A stretch of 64,000 nt of DNA, from the NCBI RefSeq assembly GCF_014058425.1, contig NZ_CP049366.1, positions 434,001 through 498,000 of the forward strand. Reading direction: 5' to 3'. The stretch is from Companilactobacillus pabuli (lineage in GTDB: Bacteria > Bacillota > Bacilli > Lactobacillales > Lactobacillaceae). Shown here in pieces: positions 43,645 to 53,255 of the stretch (positions are counted from its first letter, which is position 1; the number at the start of each line of letters is the position of its first letter). A program made the translations under genes and the position numbers. The notes beneath the pieces were generated by a model. The model searched no databases and was not told the origin of the DNA. It saw only the letters and a program-made list of their open reading frames with translations.

Positions 43645-45210
43645 ATGTATCCTGCTATCATAACCTTCTCTTTCGCTCTAGTAACATTAATTGTGGGTGT
43701 CCTTTTCGGATATGCTCTCTGTAAAGATGCCTACGAGAAAAAACTTTCACAAGCTAAACAGACTGCTGAAGATATTGTTTCGGACGCTAACAAGGCTGCT
43801 AAGTCCTTGAAAAAGGAAAAATTACTTGAAGCCAAGGATGAAATTCATCAGTATCGTGAGAAGCAAGAAGATGAATTGAAAGAACGTCGTAAAGATATTC
43901 AGAAACAAGAAAATCGTGTTCTCGAAAGACAAGACATTTTGGATAAAAAAGACCAAACGCTTGAAAAACGTGAGGACAATATCGAGCACAACGAGAATAA
44001 TCTTGCAGTGCGCCAACAAAAACTTGATGAAAAAGCTAAACAATTGACTGATACTCTTGAAAAACAGCAAGCGGAGCTGGTAAGAGTAAGTAACTTAACT
44101 CGCGAACAAGCGAGAAAAATCATTCTTGATAAATTAAATAAAGAATTGGTTCATGAACGTGCCAAAATGATTAAAGAAAGTGACGAACAAGCTAAGCAAA
44201 CAGCAGAAAAGGATGCTAAGGCTTTGATCGTTGCAGCTATACAAAGAAGTGCAGCTGATACTGTTTCAGAATCGACCGTTACAACCGTTACATTGCCTAA
44301 TGAAGACATGAAGGGGAGAATTATTGGTCGTGAGGGTAGAAATATCCGGACTATCGAAGCGTTAACGGGGGTTGACTTGATAATCGACGATACTCCAGAA
44401 GCAGTTGCATTAAGTGCTTATGATCCAGTCAGACGAGAAATTGCTCGAATGGCTTTGGAGAAATTGATTGAAGATGGAAGAATTCATCCAGCTCGTATCG
44501 AAGAAATGGTCGATAAGGCTAGAAAAGAAATGGATGATCATATTCGTGAAGTTGGTGAACAAACTGTTTATAGTTTGGGTATCAGCTCGATTAATCCTGA
44601 TTTGATTAAGATTATTGGACGTATGGAATATCGTACGAGTTACGGTCAAAATGTTTTGAATCACTCAATTGAAGTCGCTAAATTATCCGCTGTAATGGCT
44701 TCAGAGTTGGGTGAAGATGTTATGTTAGCAAAACGAGCAGGTTTATTACACGATATCGGTAAAGCTATCGATCGTGAAGTTGACGGATCCCACGTAGAAA
44801 TAGGTGTGGATATCGCAACTAAGTATAAAGAACCAGAAGTAGTCATTAATACGATTGCTTCACATCACGGGGATGTTGAACCAACATCATTGATTGCAAC
44901 AATTGTTGCAGCGGCTGATGCAATTTCTGCATCGCGTCCTGGTGCTAGATCAGAATCGATGGAGAATTACATTCACCGTCTTGAGAAATTGGAAGAAATT
45001 TCCGATAAACATGAAGGTGTTGATCATAGTTATGCTATTCAAGCTGGTCATGAAATTCGTGTCATGGTCAAGCCTGAACAAATTTCTGACGATCAAGCTG
45101 CAATTTTGGCTCGAGATATTAAAGGTGAAATTGAAGATAACCTTGAATATCCTGGACATATCAAAGTTACAGTTGTTCGTGAAGTCAGAAAAGTTGAATT
45201 AGCAAAATAA
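43645..45210 (+). CDS. rny: Ribonuclease Y
   Basis: RNase Y is the membrane-bound endonuclease that starts mRNA decay in many Firmicutes. The 521-residue product has an N-terminal membrane helix (about 5-25), a long Lys/Glu coiled coil (about 30-190), a KH domain ([17 protein letters not shown], about 212-270) and an HD domain with HDIGKA and SHHGD. GGAGGTG precedes the ATG. The position after recA is conserved. Confidence 0.96.
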   Translation: MYPAIITFSFALVTLIVGVLFGYALCKDAYEKKLSQAKQTAEDIVSDANKAAKSLKKEKLLEAKDEIHQYREKQEDELKERRKDIQKQENRVLERQDILDKKDQTLEKREDNIEHNENNLAVRQQKLDEKAKQLTDTLEKQQAELVRVSNLTREQARKIILDKLNKELVHERAKMIKESDEQAKQTAEKDAKALIVAAIQRSAADTVSESTVTTVTLPNEDMKGRIIGREGRNIRTIEALTGVDLIIDDTPEAVALSAYDPVRREIARMALEKLIEDGRIHPARIEEMVDKARKEMDDHIREVGEQTVYSLGISSINPDLIKIIGRMEYRTSYGQNVLNHSIEVAKLSAVMASELGEDVMLAKRAGLLHDIGKAIDREVDGSHVEIGVDIATKYKEPEVVINTIASHHGDVEPTSLIATIVAAADAISASRPGARSESMENYIHRLEKLEEISDKHEGVDHSYAIQAGHEIRVMVKPEQISDDQAAILARDIKGEIEDNLEYPGHIKVTVVREVRKVELAK

Positions 45211-45214
45211 TTAT

Positions 45215-45249
45215 TGAGGGGTGTATCAAAAGGGTACACTCTTTTTTTA
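45215..45249 (+). terminator. Rho-independent terminator after rny
   Basis: GGGGTGTA pairs with TACACTC (wobble) around an 8-9 base loop and is followed by seven T residues. Confidence 0.75.
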
Positions 45250-45316
45250 TTTTCTTTTAGATTAAGGGTCTGGTATTGTATAATTGTTTTATTAATGGAA
45301 AGTGAGTTTTTCTAAA

Positions 45317-46411
45317 ATGTCGGTTATGTTTAGTGTAATAGTAAAATTATTTTTAACGATGATTCTGTCAGCCGCAATAACTCCTTTCGTAGTGAAATTA
45401 GCCTATATTTTAGGAGCTGTGGATAAACCAAATGCTCGGCGAGTAAATGTTAAGCCAATGCCCACAATGGGTGGACTGGCTATTTTTATTGCGTTTAATT
45501 TCTCGACGTTTGTGTTATTGCGCGAACAATTTCCTACTCATGAGTTGTTCAGTGTTTTCTTGGCCGAATGTATCATTATTTTGACAGGGATTATTGATGA
45601 TATTAGAGAGTTGTCACCCAAAGCTAAGTTGGCTGGTATTTTAGCAGCAGCGTTAGTAATTTACTTCTTAGCTGGAATTAGAATGAATGAGGTCACGTTA
45701 CCAATTTTTGGTTCATTCCAACTTGGCTGGTGGAGTTTGCCAATAACTATCATTTGGATTATCGCTATTACTAATGCGGTCAATTTAATTGATGGGCTCG
45801 ATGGTTTAGCGACTGGGGTTTCAATCATTGCGTTGTTTACCATGGGAGTTATGGCATATTTCTTCTTAAATATGACTAATGTTTATGTAGCGATTTGGAT
45901 TTTTGCGATGGTAGCAGCCTTAATTGGTTTCTTGCCACATAATTTCCATCCAGCTAGTATTTTCTTAGGTGATACAGGTTCACTCTTTATTGGTTTCATG
46001 ATGGCCGTCTTTTCTTTAAAGGGCCTCAAGAATGTAACTTTCATTAGTTTATTGATGCCGGTAGTCATTATGGGTGTGCCAATTACAGATACTGTTTATG
46101 CAATTTTAAGAAGATTATTGAATAAAAAACCAATTATGCAAGCTGATAAGCACCATTTGCACCACCGCTTAATGCAATTAGGTTTGTCACATCGTCAGAC
46201 TGTTTTAGTAATTTATGGATTATCATTAGTTTTTGCTTTCATTTCATTGTTGTATCCATTGTCAACTTTATGGGGAAGTGTTTTGCTAACAGTTGGCGTT
46301 TTGATTGGTTTGGAATTATTTATTGAATCAATTGGTTTACTTGGCGATGATCGTCAACCTTTATTACGTGCAATTCAAAGATTCGTTAAAAGAATGGAAA
46401 AGAAAGATTAG
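45317..46411 (+). CDS. tagO: Undecaprenyl-phosphate N-acetylglucosaminyl-1-phosphate transferase TagO (WecA/MraY family)
   Basis: TagO transfers GlcNAc-1-P to undecaprenyl phosphate, starting wall teichoic acid or other wall glycopolymers. The 364-residue protein has about 11 membrane helices and the family motifs VDKPNARRVN, MPTMGGLAI, DDIRELSPK, NLIDGLDGLA, FLGDTGSL and HHLHHRL. I use ATG 45317; GTG 45302 and ATG 45326 are possible because the ribosome binding site (GAAAGTGAG) is ambiguous. Confidence 0.9.
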   Translation: MSVMFSVIVKLFLTMILSAAITPFVVKLAYILGAVDKPNARRVNVKPMPTMGGLAIFIAFNFSTFVLLREQFPTHELFSVFLAECIIILTGIIDDIRELSPKAKLAGILAAALVIYFLAGIRMNEVTLPIFGSFQLGWWSLPITIIWIIAITNAVNLIDGLDGLATGVSIIALFTMGVMAYFFLNMTNVYVAIWIFAMVAALIGFLPHNFHPASIFLGDTGSLFIGFMMAVFSLKGLKNVTFISLLMPVVIMGVPITDTVYAILRRLLNKKPIMQADKHHLHHRLMQLGLSHRQTVLVIYGLSLVFAFISLLYPLSTLWGSVLLTVGVLIGLELFIESIGLLGDDRQPLLRAIQRFVKRMEKKD

Positions 46412-46440
46412 CAAGCGCCGTTATAGCGCCTGCTTTTTTT
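46410..46440 (+). terminator. Rho-independent terminator after tagO
   Basis: AGCAAGCGC pairs with GCGCCTGCT around CGTTATA with an A-C mismatch, followed by seven T residues. Confidence 0.88.
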
Positions 46441-46550
46441 GTCTCTAGAGACATTCTACAAATCTTAGATGATTGAAAGGTTGAGTTCTACTTTCCGTAG
46501 GTAGTAAATATATGTTGATACTTTTAAATTGGAGTTGAGGAGGATTCAAT

Positions 46551-47309
46551 ATGGAATTGAGTGAACAGCTAAAGAAGTATCGAAAACAAAGTAACTTAAC
46601 CCAGCGAGAATTAGCTTTGAAATTAAATGTTTCTGATAAGACGATTTCTAGTTGGGAAACTGGTCGGACTTATCCAGATATTTCGATGTTGATCAATTTG
46701 AGTTCTATTTTGAAAGTTTCCTTAGACGAATTTTTAAAGGGAGATTTTGAAACTGTGCAAAAAATTGATAAGGATTTGAAATTAAAACGAGTTTATAAAA
46801 AATGGTTAATAGCAATTTTAGTATTAGTTTTTGCTGTTGGAGGAGTTTTTTACTTTTTATCAACTTACCAATATAAGAATGTTATGGTCGATCGATTTAA
46901 TCCGTTGTTGGAGACAAAAATTGGTTATGCTGCTTTGCCAACTGAAAAAAATGCTATTGCTTCAGATTATGAAAATGTTAAAGATTCTCATGGTAAAACT
47001 AAAAAAATCCTAGGTTCGCCATATAAAAATATGGTTGTAACTGACAATGCATGGGGAGACTCTTCATTTTTAACTTTTTACGGTGGCTTAGCTCCTAAAA
47101 ATAAATCTTATGCAATGGTAAAACACCGTGGTAGCTATGTTGCTAGAATTAATTTTGTCGATTGGGAATCAATTCCTAAATCTATTCGCAATAATATGTA
47201 TCGAGATTATGAAAAATATCGAGGGATGTATCAAATTTTTAAGGAAAGCCAAAAAGAGCATCAAGGAACTGACACTCCAGTTTTTACTATGCAGACGGGT
47301 AAATACTAA
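46551..47309 (+). CDS. Membrane-tethered XRE-family regulator with extracytoplasmic domain
   Basis: The 252-residue product has an N-terminal Cro/CI HTH (about 1-65; LTQRELALKLNVSDKTISSWE), a basic linker, one membrane helix (about 83-105) and a C-terminal domain of about 145 residues predicted outside the cell, rich in Tyr, Lys and Asn. This arrangement suggests a one-component sensor that reads a signal outside and acts on DNA inside. The outer domain belongs to no family I recognise. AGGAGG lies 8 bases before the ATG. It is a single-gene unit. Confidence 0.72.
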   Translation: MELSEQLKKYRKQSNLTQRELALKLNVSDKTISSWETGRTYPDISMLINLSSILKVSLDEFLKGDFETVQKIDKDLKLKRVYKKWLIAILVLVFAVGGVFYFLSTYQYKNVMVDRFNPLLETKIGYAALPTEKNAIASDYENVKDSHGKTKKILGSPYKNMVVTDNAWGDSSFLTFYGGLAPKNKSYAMVKHRGSYVARINFVDWESIPKSIRNNMYRDYEKYRGMYQIFKESQKEHQGTDTPVFTMQTGKY

Positions 47310-47349
47310 AAAAATCCGGTTCGCTTTTTTATGCGAATCGGATTTTTTA
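47308..47349. terminator. Bidirectional terminator between the XRE gene and yigZ
   Basis: AAAATCCGGTTCGC pairs with GCGAATCGGATTTT (one wobble pair), with A-run and T-run flanks. Confidence 0.88.
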
Positions 47350-47985
47350 ATTGGCTTCAATAGGAACTTGTTTGTAAGTTTTTTGAGTTTCCTTTAATTG
47401 AATTTGGTTTTGGAATAAATCTTTGATATTTTGTACGGCTTGATCAACCACGTTTAAATCTAAATAAATTTCACATTTAATATCGGTAGTGAATTGTTTA
47501 TTTTCAAGCTTGATTTTCTCGTTTTTGGCATAGTTGTCAAATTTGTCAAACAGATGATACGGAATAGTTAGTTCAAATCCTTGTTGAATGCGATTTTCAA
47601 CTAAGCCAATTTCTTTGACCGCTTCGGCAGTGGTTGAAGAATAAGCTCTGATAAGACCACCAGCTCCTAATTTGATACCACCGAAATATCTAGTAACGAC
47701 GACGGCCACATTTTGCAATTCCTGTTGTTGTAAGACGTTTAAAATTGGTGATCCTGCAGTTCCACTGGGTTCACCATCATCTGACATACGTTCAATTAGA
47801 ACATTTTCTTTGACGATAAAGGCAGTGCAATTGTGAGTTGCTCCAGATTCTTGTTGACGAATCTTTTTGATAAATTCATTAGCTTCATCTTCAGAAAAGA
47901 CTTGAGCGACATGTGCAATGAAACGAGACTTTTTGATATCTTTTTCGTGACTGCCAGTTTGAGCGATTGTTTTATAGTTTTCCAA
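47347..47985 (-). CDS. YigZ/IMPACT family protein
   Basis: The 212-residue product has the UPF0029 N-terminal domain (KKSRFIAHVAQV, SDDGEPSGTAGSPIL, VVVTRYFGGIKLGAGGLIRAYS) and a C-terminal DUF1949 ferredoxin-like domain. The eukaryotic homologue IMPACT regulates GCN2; the bacterial role is unknown. It is divergent from comFA, with only 30 bp between the starts, a pairing conserved in many lactobacilli. Confidence 0.9.
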   Translation of the reverse strand: MENYKTIAQTGSHEKDIKKSRFIAHVAQVFSEDEANEFIKKIRQQESGATHNCTAFIVKENVLIERMSDDGEPSGTAGSPILNVLQQQELQNVAVVVTRYFGGIKLGAGGLIRAYSSTTAEAVKEIGLVENRIQQGFELTIPYHLFDKFDNYAKNEKIKLENKQFTTDIKCEIYLDLNVVDQAVQNIKDLFQNQIQLKETQKTYKQVPIEAN

Positions 47986-47998
47986 AAATAATGACTCC

Positions 47999-48011
47999 TT
48001 TGCGTATTTTT
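47999..48011 (+). promoter_or_regulatory. Candidate competence box before comFA
   Basis: TTTGCGTATTTTT is nearly identical to the motif before coiA (TTTGCGTAATTTT). It ends 4 bp before the comFA ATG, and if it is the -10 of a ComX-type promoter the comFA transcript would be nearly leaderless. Confidence 0.35.
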
Positions 48012-48015
48012 TTAT

Positions 48016-49326
48016 ATGAATAAAATAAATGAATATTTGGGTGGCCGTGTACTCAATGCGGCTAATTTAGAGAATGAAGATTTATATAAGCTCCAGACAT
48101 TAGGAGGTACGATTTGTGGAGCAACTTTTAAAAAGGATAATAAATTATTTTGTCGACGCTGTTTAATGGAAATTAAAAAATTACCAATTGATTTTCAGTA
48201 CTGTCGTCAATGCATTAACTTAGGAAAAATTCAGGTAGACGATAAGTTAATAATTACTCCAACAGACGTCTCTTATCCAGCTCAGAGCCAATACCTACGA
48301 TGGAATGGACAATTAACTTCGAATCAACAAAAAGGTGTTAGAGAGCTTATAAATGCTTTTCAAAAGAGACAAGATCATTTAGTTTGGGCCGTAACTGGTG
48401 CTGGTAAAACAGAGATGATTTTTCCTTTGATTGAACAAATATTAAAAGAAGGCCAACGAGTGGCAATGTGTTCACCTCGGGTTGACGTCTGCATTGAATT
48501 ATTCCCACGAATTCAAAAAGTTTTTCCTAGAACTTCAATTGGACTTTTTCATGGCAAGAGTGAAGAAAAATATCATTTGACTCAGATTGCCATTATGACA
48601 GTTCATCAATTGATTCGTTTTGAGCATGCTTTTGACGTCTTGATAATTGATGAAGTAGATTCATATCCCCTGGAAGGTAATGAGATGCTGCATAAAGCTA
48701 TCCTTAAAGCTAAAAAGACTGGTGGAATGATTGTTTATCTATCTGCTACACCACCAAAGAAATTACTTCAAGATGTTCAGCAAGGCAAAATTACCTTGAG
48801 TAAATTGTATCAAAGATTTCATGGTCATCCACTACCTGAACCGCAGTGTCATCTTTTGTTTAAAAAAATTGATTTCTGTGGTATCAATCCCCAATTGCGT
48901 TATAAATTAAATCAAATGATTCATAACAAGCAACGATTTATGTTGTTTTTCCCACAAATACCAATTATGAAATCCTTTGCTGAACAATTAAAGAAATTAT
49001 ATCCAACATTAATGTTTGTTGATGTGAGTTCCAAAGATAAGCAACGATTAGAAAAAGTACAACAATTTCGTGATCAAGAAGTTCAAGCTATTTTGACGAC
49101 GACAATTTTAGAGCGTGGCGTCACATTCAAAAAGATTACGGTAATCGTTTTAGAAGCACAAGCCAAAGAATTTACGAAGACGACGCTGATTCAAATAGCG
49201 GGAAGAGCTGGTAGGGGAAAGGATTCTTATGATGATGAAGTCCATTTCTACTATCAATATTACACAGAGCAGATTCGTCTGGCTTGTGCAGAAATCAAAT
49301 ATTTAAATCAGCAGGCAAAAAAATGA
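48016..49326 (+). CDS. comFA: Competence helicase ComFA
   Basis: ComFA is a DEAD-box-like ATPase that helps pull single-stranded DNA into the cell during transformation. The 436-residue product has an N-terminal four-Cys zinc site (CRRC...CRQC), Walker A VTGAGKTE, Walker B LIIDEVD, the SAT motif LSATPP, and motif VI QIAGRAGRG. No ribosome binding site is seen before ATG 48016, which is odd; no alternative in-frame ATG exists for the next 50 codons. It overlaps comFC via ATGA. Confidence 0.92.
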   Translation: MNKINEYLGGRVLNAANLENEDLYKLQTLGGTICGATFKKDNKLFCRRCLMEIKKLPIDFQYCRQCINLGKIQVDDKLIITPTDVSYPAQSQYLRWNGQLTSNQQKGVRELINAFQKRQDHLVWAVTGAGKTEMIFPLIEQILKEGQRVAMCSPRVDVCIELFPRIQKVFPRTSIGLFHGKSEEKYHLTQIAIMTVHQLIRFEHAFDVLIIDEVDSYPLEGNEMLHKAILKAKKTGGMIVYLSATPPKKLLQDVQQGKITLSKLYQRFHGHPLPEPQCHLLFKKIDFCGINPQLRYKLNQMIHNKQRFMLFFPQIPIMKSFAEQLKKLYPTLMFVDVSSKDKQRLEKVQQFRDQEVQAILTTTILERGVTFKKITVIVLEAQAKEFTKTTLIQIAGRAGRGKDSYDDEVHFYYQYYTEQIRLACAEIKYLNQQAKK

Positions 49327-50003
49327 GATGTTTAAATTGTGGCGCAGAAATAAATAATAATTTAAAAATATCAGAAATGTTTTTATTTCGAACTAAGATA
49401 CCAAATTATATTTGTGATTTATGTCGTAGTCAGTTGGAACCATTAGAGGGACAAAACAATTGTCCGCGTTGTTGTAAACCTAATATTGGGACAATTTGTC
49501 AGGATTGTCTGATGTGGGAAAAGAAATATCAAATAATCAATTGCCATCAGGCTTTGTTTGAGTATAATCAGTTCATACACAGCTACTTCAAGCTGTATAA
49601 AAGATACGGAGATGTCTTGTTAGCACGATTATTTTATCAAGATATAAAGAGATGGTCTTTGAAACACTCTTTTGATGTAGTTACTTACATTCCTGCTAGC
49701 CCGAGTCATCTTCAAGCACGAGGTTTTGATCCGGTTTATGAGCTATATAAAGATATTTTTAATTTGAAAAAACTCTTAGTCAAAGCAGATGCTGATAAGC
49801 CACAAGCACAAAAAAATCGTTTGGAGAGGCTGCAGACTCCACAAACCTTTTATCCTTTGCCAGAATTAGAGCAGATTCAAAGAAATCAAAGTATCTTAAT
49901 ATTGGACGATATTTATACGACCGGACGGACTTTGATGCATAGTCATGATATATTTTTAAGAGCTGGTTTTTCTGATATTTCAACATTTTCATTATCTCGA
50001 TAG
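49323..50003 (+). CDS. comFC: ComFC, phosphoribosyltransferase-like competence protein
   Basis: The 226-residue product has an N-terminal pair of zinc-ribbon Cys motifs (CLNC, CDLC, CPRCC, CQDC) and a C-terminal PRTase domain with the PRPP-binding loop ILILDDIYTTGRTL. It works with ComFA in DNA uptake. ATG 49323 overlaps the comFA stop (ATGA); a longer frame from 49284 would lie inside comFA. The hpf gene follows with its own promoter. Confidence 0.92.
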   Translation: MRCLNCGAEINNNLKISEMFLFRTKIPNYICDLCRSQLEPLEGQNNCPRCCKPNIGTICQDCLMWEKKYQIINCHQALFEYNQFIHSYFKLYKRYGDVLLARLFYQDIKRWSLKHSFDVVTYIPASPSHLQARGFDPVYELYKDIFNLKKLLVKADADKPQAQKNRLERLQTPQTFYPLPELEQIQRNQSILILDDIYTTGRTLMHSHDIFLRAGFSDISTFSLSR

Positions 50004-50017
50004 TGAAAACGTTGTCA
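50004..50017 (+). promoter_or_regulatory. Catabolite-responsive element (cre) overlapping the hpf -35
   Basis: TGAAAACGTTGTCA fits the CcpA consensus TGWAANCGNTNWCA at every fixed position. It begins directly after the comFC stop codon and covers the whole -35 element of hpf, so bound CcpA would repress. Confidence 0.65.
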
Positions 50018-50040
50018 TATAGGCGTAAGAATATTATAAT
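50012..50040 (+). promoter_or_regulatory. hpf promoter
   Basis: TTGTCA (50012-50017) and TATAAT (50035-50040) are separated by exactly 17 bp. The start of transcription is expected near 50047, about 50 bases before the hpf ATG. Confidence 0.8.
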
Positions 50041-50099
50041 TACACTAAAGAGATGTAAGAACGCTCTTTAATTTCCTATCGTCGGAAGGAGAGATTATT

Positions 50100-50648
50100 A
50101 TGTTAACTATTAATGTACGTGGTGAAAATATCGAAGTAACTTCATCAATTCGCGAATACGTCGAAAAAAGACTTTCCAAAATGGAAAAATACTTTAGTGA
50201 TGGAAGCAATCCAATTGCTCATGTAAACTTAAAAACATACCCTTCAAAAGGTACAAAGGTTGAAGTAACAATTCCACTACCATACATCACATTGAGAGCT
50301 GAGGAAGTAAATGATGATTTGTATGCCGGAATTGATTTAGTTGTCGATAAGCTAGAAAGACAAGTAAAGAAATTCAAGACACGTGTAAATCGTAAGAGTC
50401 GCGAGGGCGGCAGCTTGAAGGATCTTCCTTTAGATGACATTACACCAAAGGATACAGAAGAGGACAAATCACAAATTGTTAGAACAAAGCGGTTATCATT
50501 GAAACCAATGGATGCCGAAGAGGCTGTTCTACAAATGGAAATGTTAGGCCACGAATTCTTTATCTTTGAGGATTCAGAAACAAATGGGGCAAGCATCGTT
50601 TATAAACGTAACGATGGTAAATATGGTCTAATTGAAACTAACGAATAA
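50100..50648 (+). CDS. hpf: Long-form ribosome hibernation-promoting factor HPF
   Basis: HPF pairs 70S ribosomes into inactive 100S dimers in stationary phase. The 182-residue long form has the N-terminal ribosome-binding domain (INVRGENIEVTSSIREYVEKR, about 1-100), a linker and the C-terminal dimerisation domain (RTKRLSLKPMDAEEAVLQME, about 125-182). GGAAGGAGAG precedes the ATG. Its promoter carries a perfect cre-type sequence, which suggests expression when good sugars run out. Confidence 0.95.
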   Translation: MLTINVRGENIEVTSSIREYVEKRLSKMEKYFSDGSNPIAHVNLKTYPSKGTKVEVTIPLPYITLRAEEVNDDLYAGIDLVVDKLERQVKKFKTRVNRKSREGGSLKDLPLDDITPKDTEEDKSQIVRTKRLSLKPMDAEEAVLQMEMLGHEFFIFEDSETNGASIVYKRNDGKYGLIETNE

Positions 50649-50659
50649 AAATAATTTTT

Positions 50660-50692
50660 AAGCTGAGATGAATTGACATCTCGGCTTTTTTT
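50660..50692 (+). terminator. Rho-independent terminator after hpf
   Basis: AAGCTGAGATG pairs with CATCTCGGCTT (one wobble pair) around AATTGA, followed by T residues. Confidence 0.9.
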
Positions 50693-50856
50693 GTATCTTC
50701 AGCTGAATTGTAAAGCTTTCTTAACACAAAAAGACCCGCAAATGGTGTATCATTGTAATCCTGAAAAGTCTGTTTAATTGATATTAAGTTTAAAAGTTTA
50801 AAAATTAATGCTACTATTAAGAGTATGTTTATAACACTTAGGAGAGATATATTAAT

Positions 50857-53217
50857 ATGGCAAATCCACTAAGAAAATGGGTCGAAAGTGATAAAAGAGA
50901 AGTCAAACGTATGGGCAAGATTGCCGATAAGATTGAAAGCTATGCTGATGAATACAGCAAGCTATCTGATGACGATCTAAAAGCTAAGACTCCACAATTT
51001 AAAGAAAGACTAGCTAAGGGTGAAACACTCGATGATATTTTACCTGAAGCTTTTGCTACAGCTCGTGAAGGTGCAAAAAGAGTTCTTGGACTCTATCCAT
51101 TTAGAGTTCAATTAATCGGTGGTATTACTTTGCACGAAGGTAATATTGCGGAAATGAAAACTGGTGAAGGTAAAACTTTGACAGCTACATTGCCAGTATA
51201 CTTGAATGCTCTTGAAGGCAAGGGTGTACACGTTGTTACAGTTAACGAATATTTGTCAGGCCGTGATGCTAAGCAAATGGGTGAATTGTACAATTGGCTA
51301 GGTTTATCAGTTGGACTAAATGTTAATAGCATGAGTTCTGAAGAGAAACGTGATGCTTACAATTGTGACATTACTTACTCAACTAATAGTGAACTAGGAT
51401 TTGATTATTTGCGTGACAACATGGTTGTTTACAAAGAGCAAATGGTTCAACGTCCACTTCACTATGCTATTGTCGATGAAGTTGATTCAATTTTAATTGA
51501 TGAAGCTAGAACTCCTTTGATCATTTCTGGTGCAGCTGAGAAGTCAACTGCAATGTACGTTCGTGCTGACCGTTTTGCCAAAACTCTTGAAAAAGATGAT
51601 TACAAGATTGATTGGCCTACAAAGTCAATCAGTTTGACTGAAACAGGAATTAGAAAGGCTGAAGATTACTTCGGTCTTGATAACCTTTATGACATTGATA
51701 ATACTGTTTTGAACCACCATTTGGATCAAGCTTTGCGTGCTAATTACATCATGAGTTTGAATATTGATTATGTGGTTCAAGAAGGCGAAGTTAAAATCGT
51801 TGACCAATTTACTGGTCGTGTAATGGATGGTCGTCGTTATTCTGATGGATTACACCAAGCTATTGAAGCTAAAGAAGGCGTAGAAATCCAAGATGAAACT
51901 AAGACTATGGCCAACATTACTTATCAAAACTTCTTCCGTATGTATGACAAGCTAGCTGGTATGACTGGTACTGCTAAGACAGAAGCTGAAGAATTTAGAG
52001 AAATCTATAACATGGAAGTTATTTCAATTCCTACTAACAAACCAGTTATCCGTGTCGACAAAGAAGACGTTTTGTACCCAACTTTGAAGAGTAAGTTTGC
52101 GGCCGTTGTTCGTGAAATCAAGAAACGTCATGCTAAGGGACAACCATTACTAGTTGGTACTGTTGCGGTTGAATCTTCAGAATACCTATCTAAGTTATTA
52201 GATAAAGAAGGTATTCCACATGCTGTCTTGAATGCTAAGAACCACGCCAAAGAAGCTGAAATTATTATGAACGCTGGTCAACGTGGTGCAGTTACGATTG
52301 CTACTAATATGGCTGGTCGTGGTACTGATATTAAACTTGGACCTGGTGTTGTTGAACTAGGTGGACTATGTGTTATTGGTACTGAGCGTCATGAATCACG
52401 TCGTATCGATAATCAGTTGCGTGGACGTTCTGGTCGTCAAGGTGATCCTGGTGTAACACAATTCTACATGTCACTAGAAGATGACTTGATGAAACGTTTC
52501 GGTTCTGATCGAATCAAACGTGTTCTAAAGGCTTTGAAGATTGAAGATGACGATGCCGTTATTCAAAGTAAGATGATGACTCGTCAAGTTGAATCTGCTC
52601 AAAAGCGTGTTGAAGGTAATAACTACGATACACGTAAGAATACTCTTCAATATGATGATGTTATGCGTGAACAGCGTGAAGTTATTTATAAAGAGCGTAT
52701 GGAAGTTATCAACGAAGACAAGGATCTTGATCGAGTATTGCTTCCTATGATCGAAAGAACTATTAAGGCACAAGTTGATGTTCATACACAAGGTAAGGAA
52801 GAAGATTGGGAATTAGAAGCCATCGCTGACTTTGCCAAAGCTGCCTTAGTTAATGACGATCAAATGAGCGTTGTCGATTTACAACTTAAGAAGCCTGAAG
52901 AAATTGTTAAGTATTTGATGGACTTTGTTCACAAGAACTATGAACAAAAGAAACAACAACTTGGTGATCCTTCACAAATGCTAGAATTTGAAAAAGTTGT
53001 TATACTTAGAGTTGTTGATGAACATTGGACTGATCATATCGATGCCATGGATCAACTACGTCAATCAATTGGTCTACGTGGTTATGGACAATTGAATCCT
53101 TTGGTTGAGTACCAAGAAGAAGGATATCGTATGTTTGAAGAAATGATTTCAGATATTGAATATGATGTTACAAGACTATTCATGAAGGCCGAAATCAGAC
53201 AAAATATGGAAAGATAA
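50857..53217 (+). CDS. secA: Preprotein translocase ATPase SecA
   Basis: SecA powers protein export through SecYEG. The 786-residue product has MKTGEGKTL (Walker A), [20 protein letters not shown] (Walker B), the preprotein cross-linking domain, and [13 protein letters not shown] with [11 protein letters not shown] in the second motor domain. The C-terminus stops at the helical scaffold without the Cys-rich zinc tail, as is normal for lactobacilli. TTAGGAGAG precedes the ATG. Confidence 0.97.
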   Translation: MANPLRKWVESDKREVKRMGKIADKIESYADEYSKLSDDDLKAKTPQFKERLAKGETLDDILPEAFATAREGAKRVLGLYPFRVQLIGGITLHEGNIAEMKTGEGKTLTATLPVYLNALEGKGVHVVTVNEYLSGRDAKQMGELYNWLGLSVGLNVNSMSSEEKRDAYNCDITYSTNSELGFDYLRDNMVVYKEQMVQRPLHYAIVDEVDSILIDEARTPLIISGAAEKSTAMYVRADRFAKTLEKDDYKIDWPTKSISLTETGIRKAEDYFGLDNLYDIDNTVLNHHLDQALRANYIMSLNIDYVVQEGEVKIVDQFTGRVMDGRRYSDGLHQAIEAKEGVEIQDETKTMANITYQNFFRMYDKLAGMTGTAKTEAEEFREIYNMEVISIPTNKPVIRVDKEDVLYPTLKSKFAAVVREIKKRHAKGQPLLVGTVAVESSEYLSKLLDKEGIPHAVLNAKNHAKEAEIIMNAGQRGAVTIATNMAGRGTDIKLGPGVVELGGLCVIGTERHESRRIDNQLRGRSGRQGDPGVTQFYMSLEDDLMKRFGSDRIKRVLKALKIEDDDAVIQSKMMTRQVESAQKRVEGNNYDTRKNTLQYDDVMREQREVIYKERMEVINEDKDLDRVLLPMIERTIKAQVDVHTQGKEEDWELEAIADFAKAALVNDDQMSVVDLQLKKPEEIVKYLMDFVHKNYEQKKQQLGDPSQMLEFEKVVILRVVDEHWTDHIDAMDQLRQSIGLRGYGQLNPLVEYQEEGYRMFEEMISDIEYDVTRLFMKAEIRQNMER

Positions 53218-53244
53218 AAGCGGGCCGGTGGCCTGCTTTTTTTA
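53216..53244 (+). terminator. Rho-independent terminator after secA
   Basis: AAAGCGGGCC, loop GGT, GGCCTGCTTT with a T-run. It is only 12 bp before the prfB start, so prfB needs read-through or a promoter inside secA. Confidence 0.85.
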
Positions 53245-53255
53245 TAGGTGACGTT

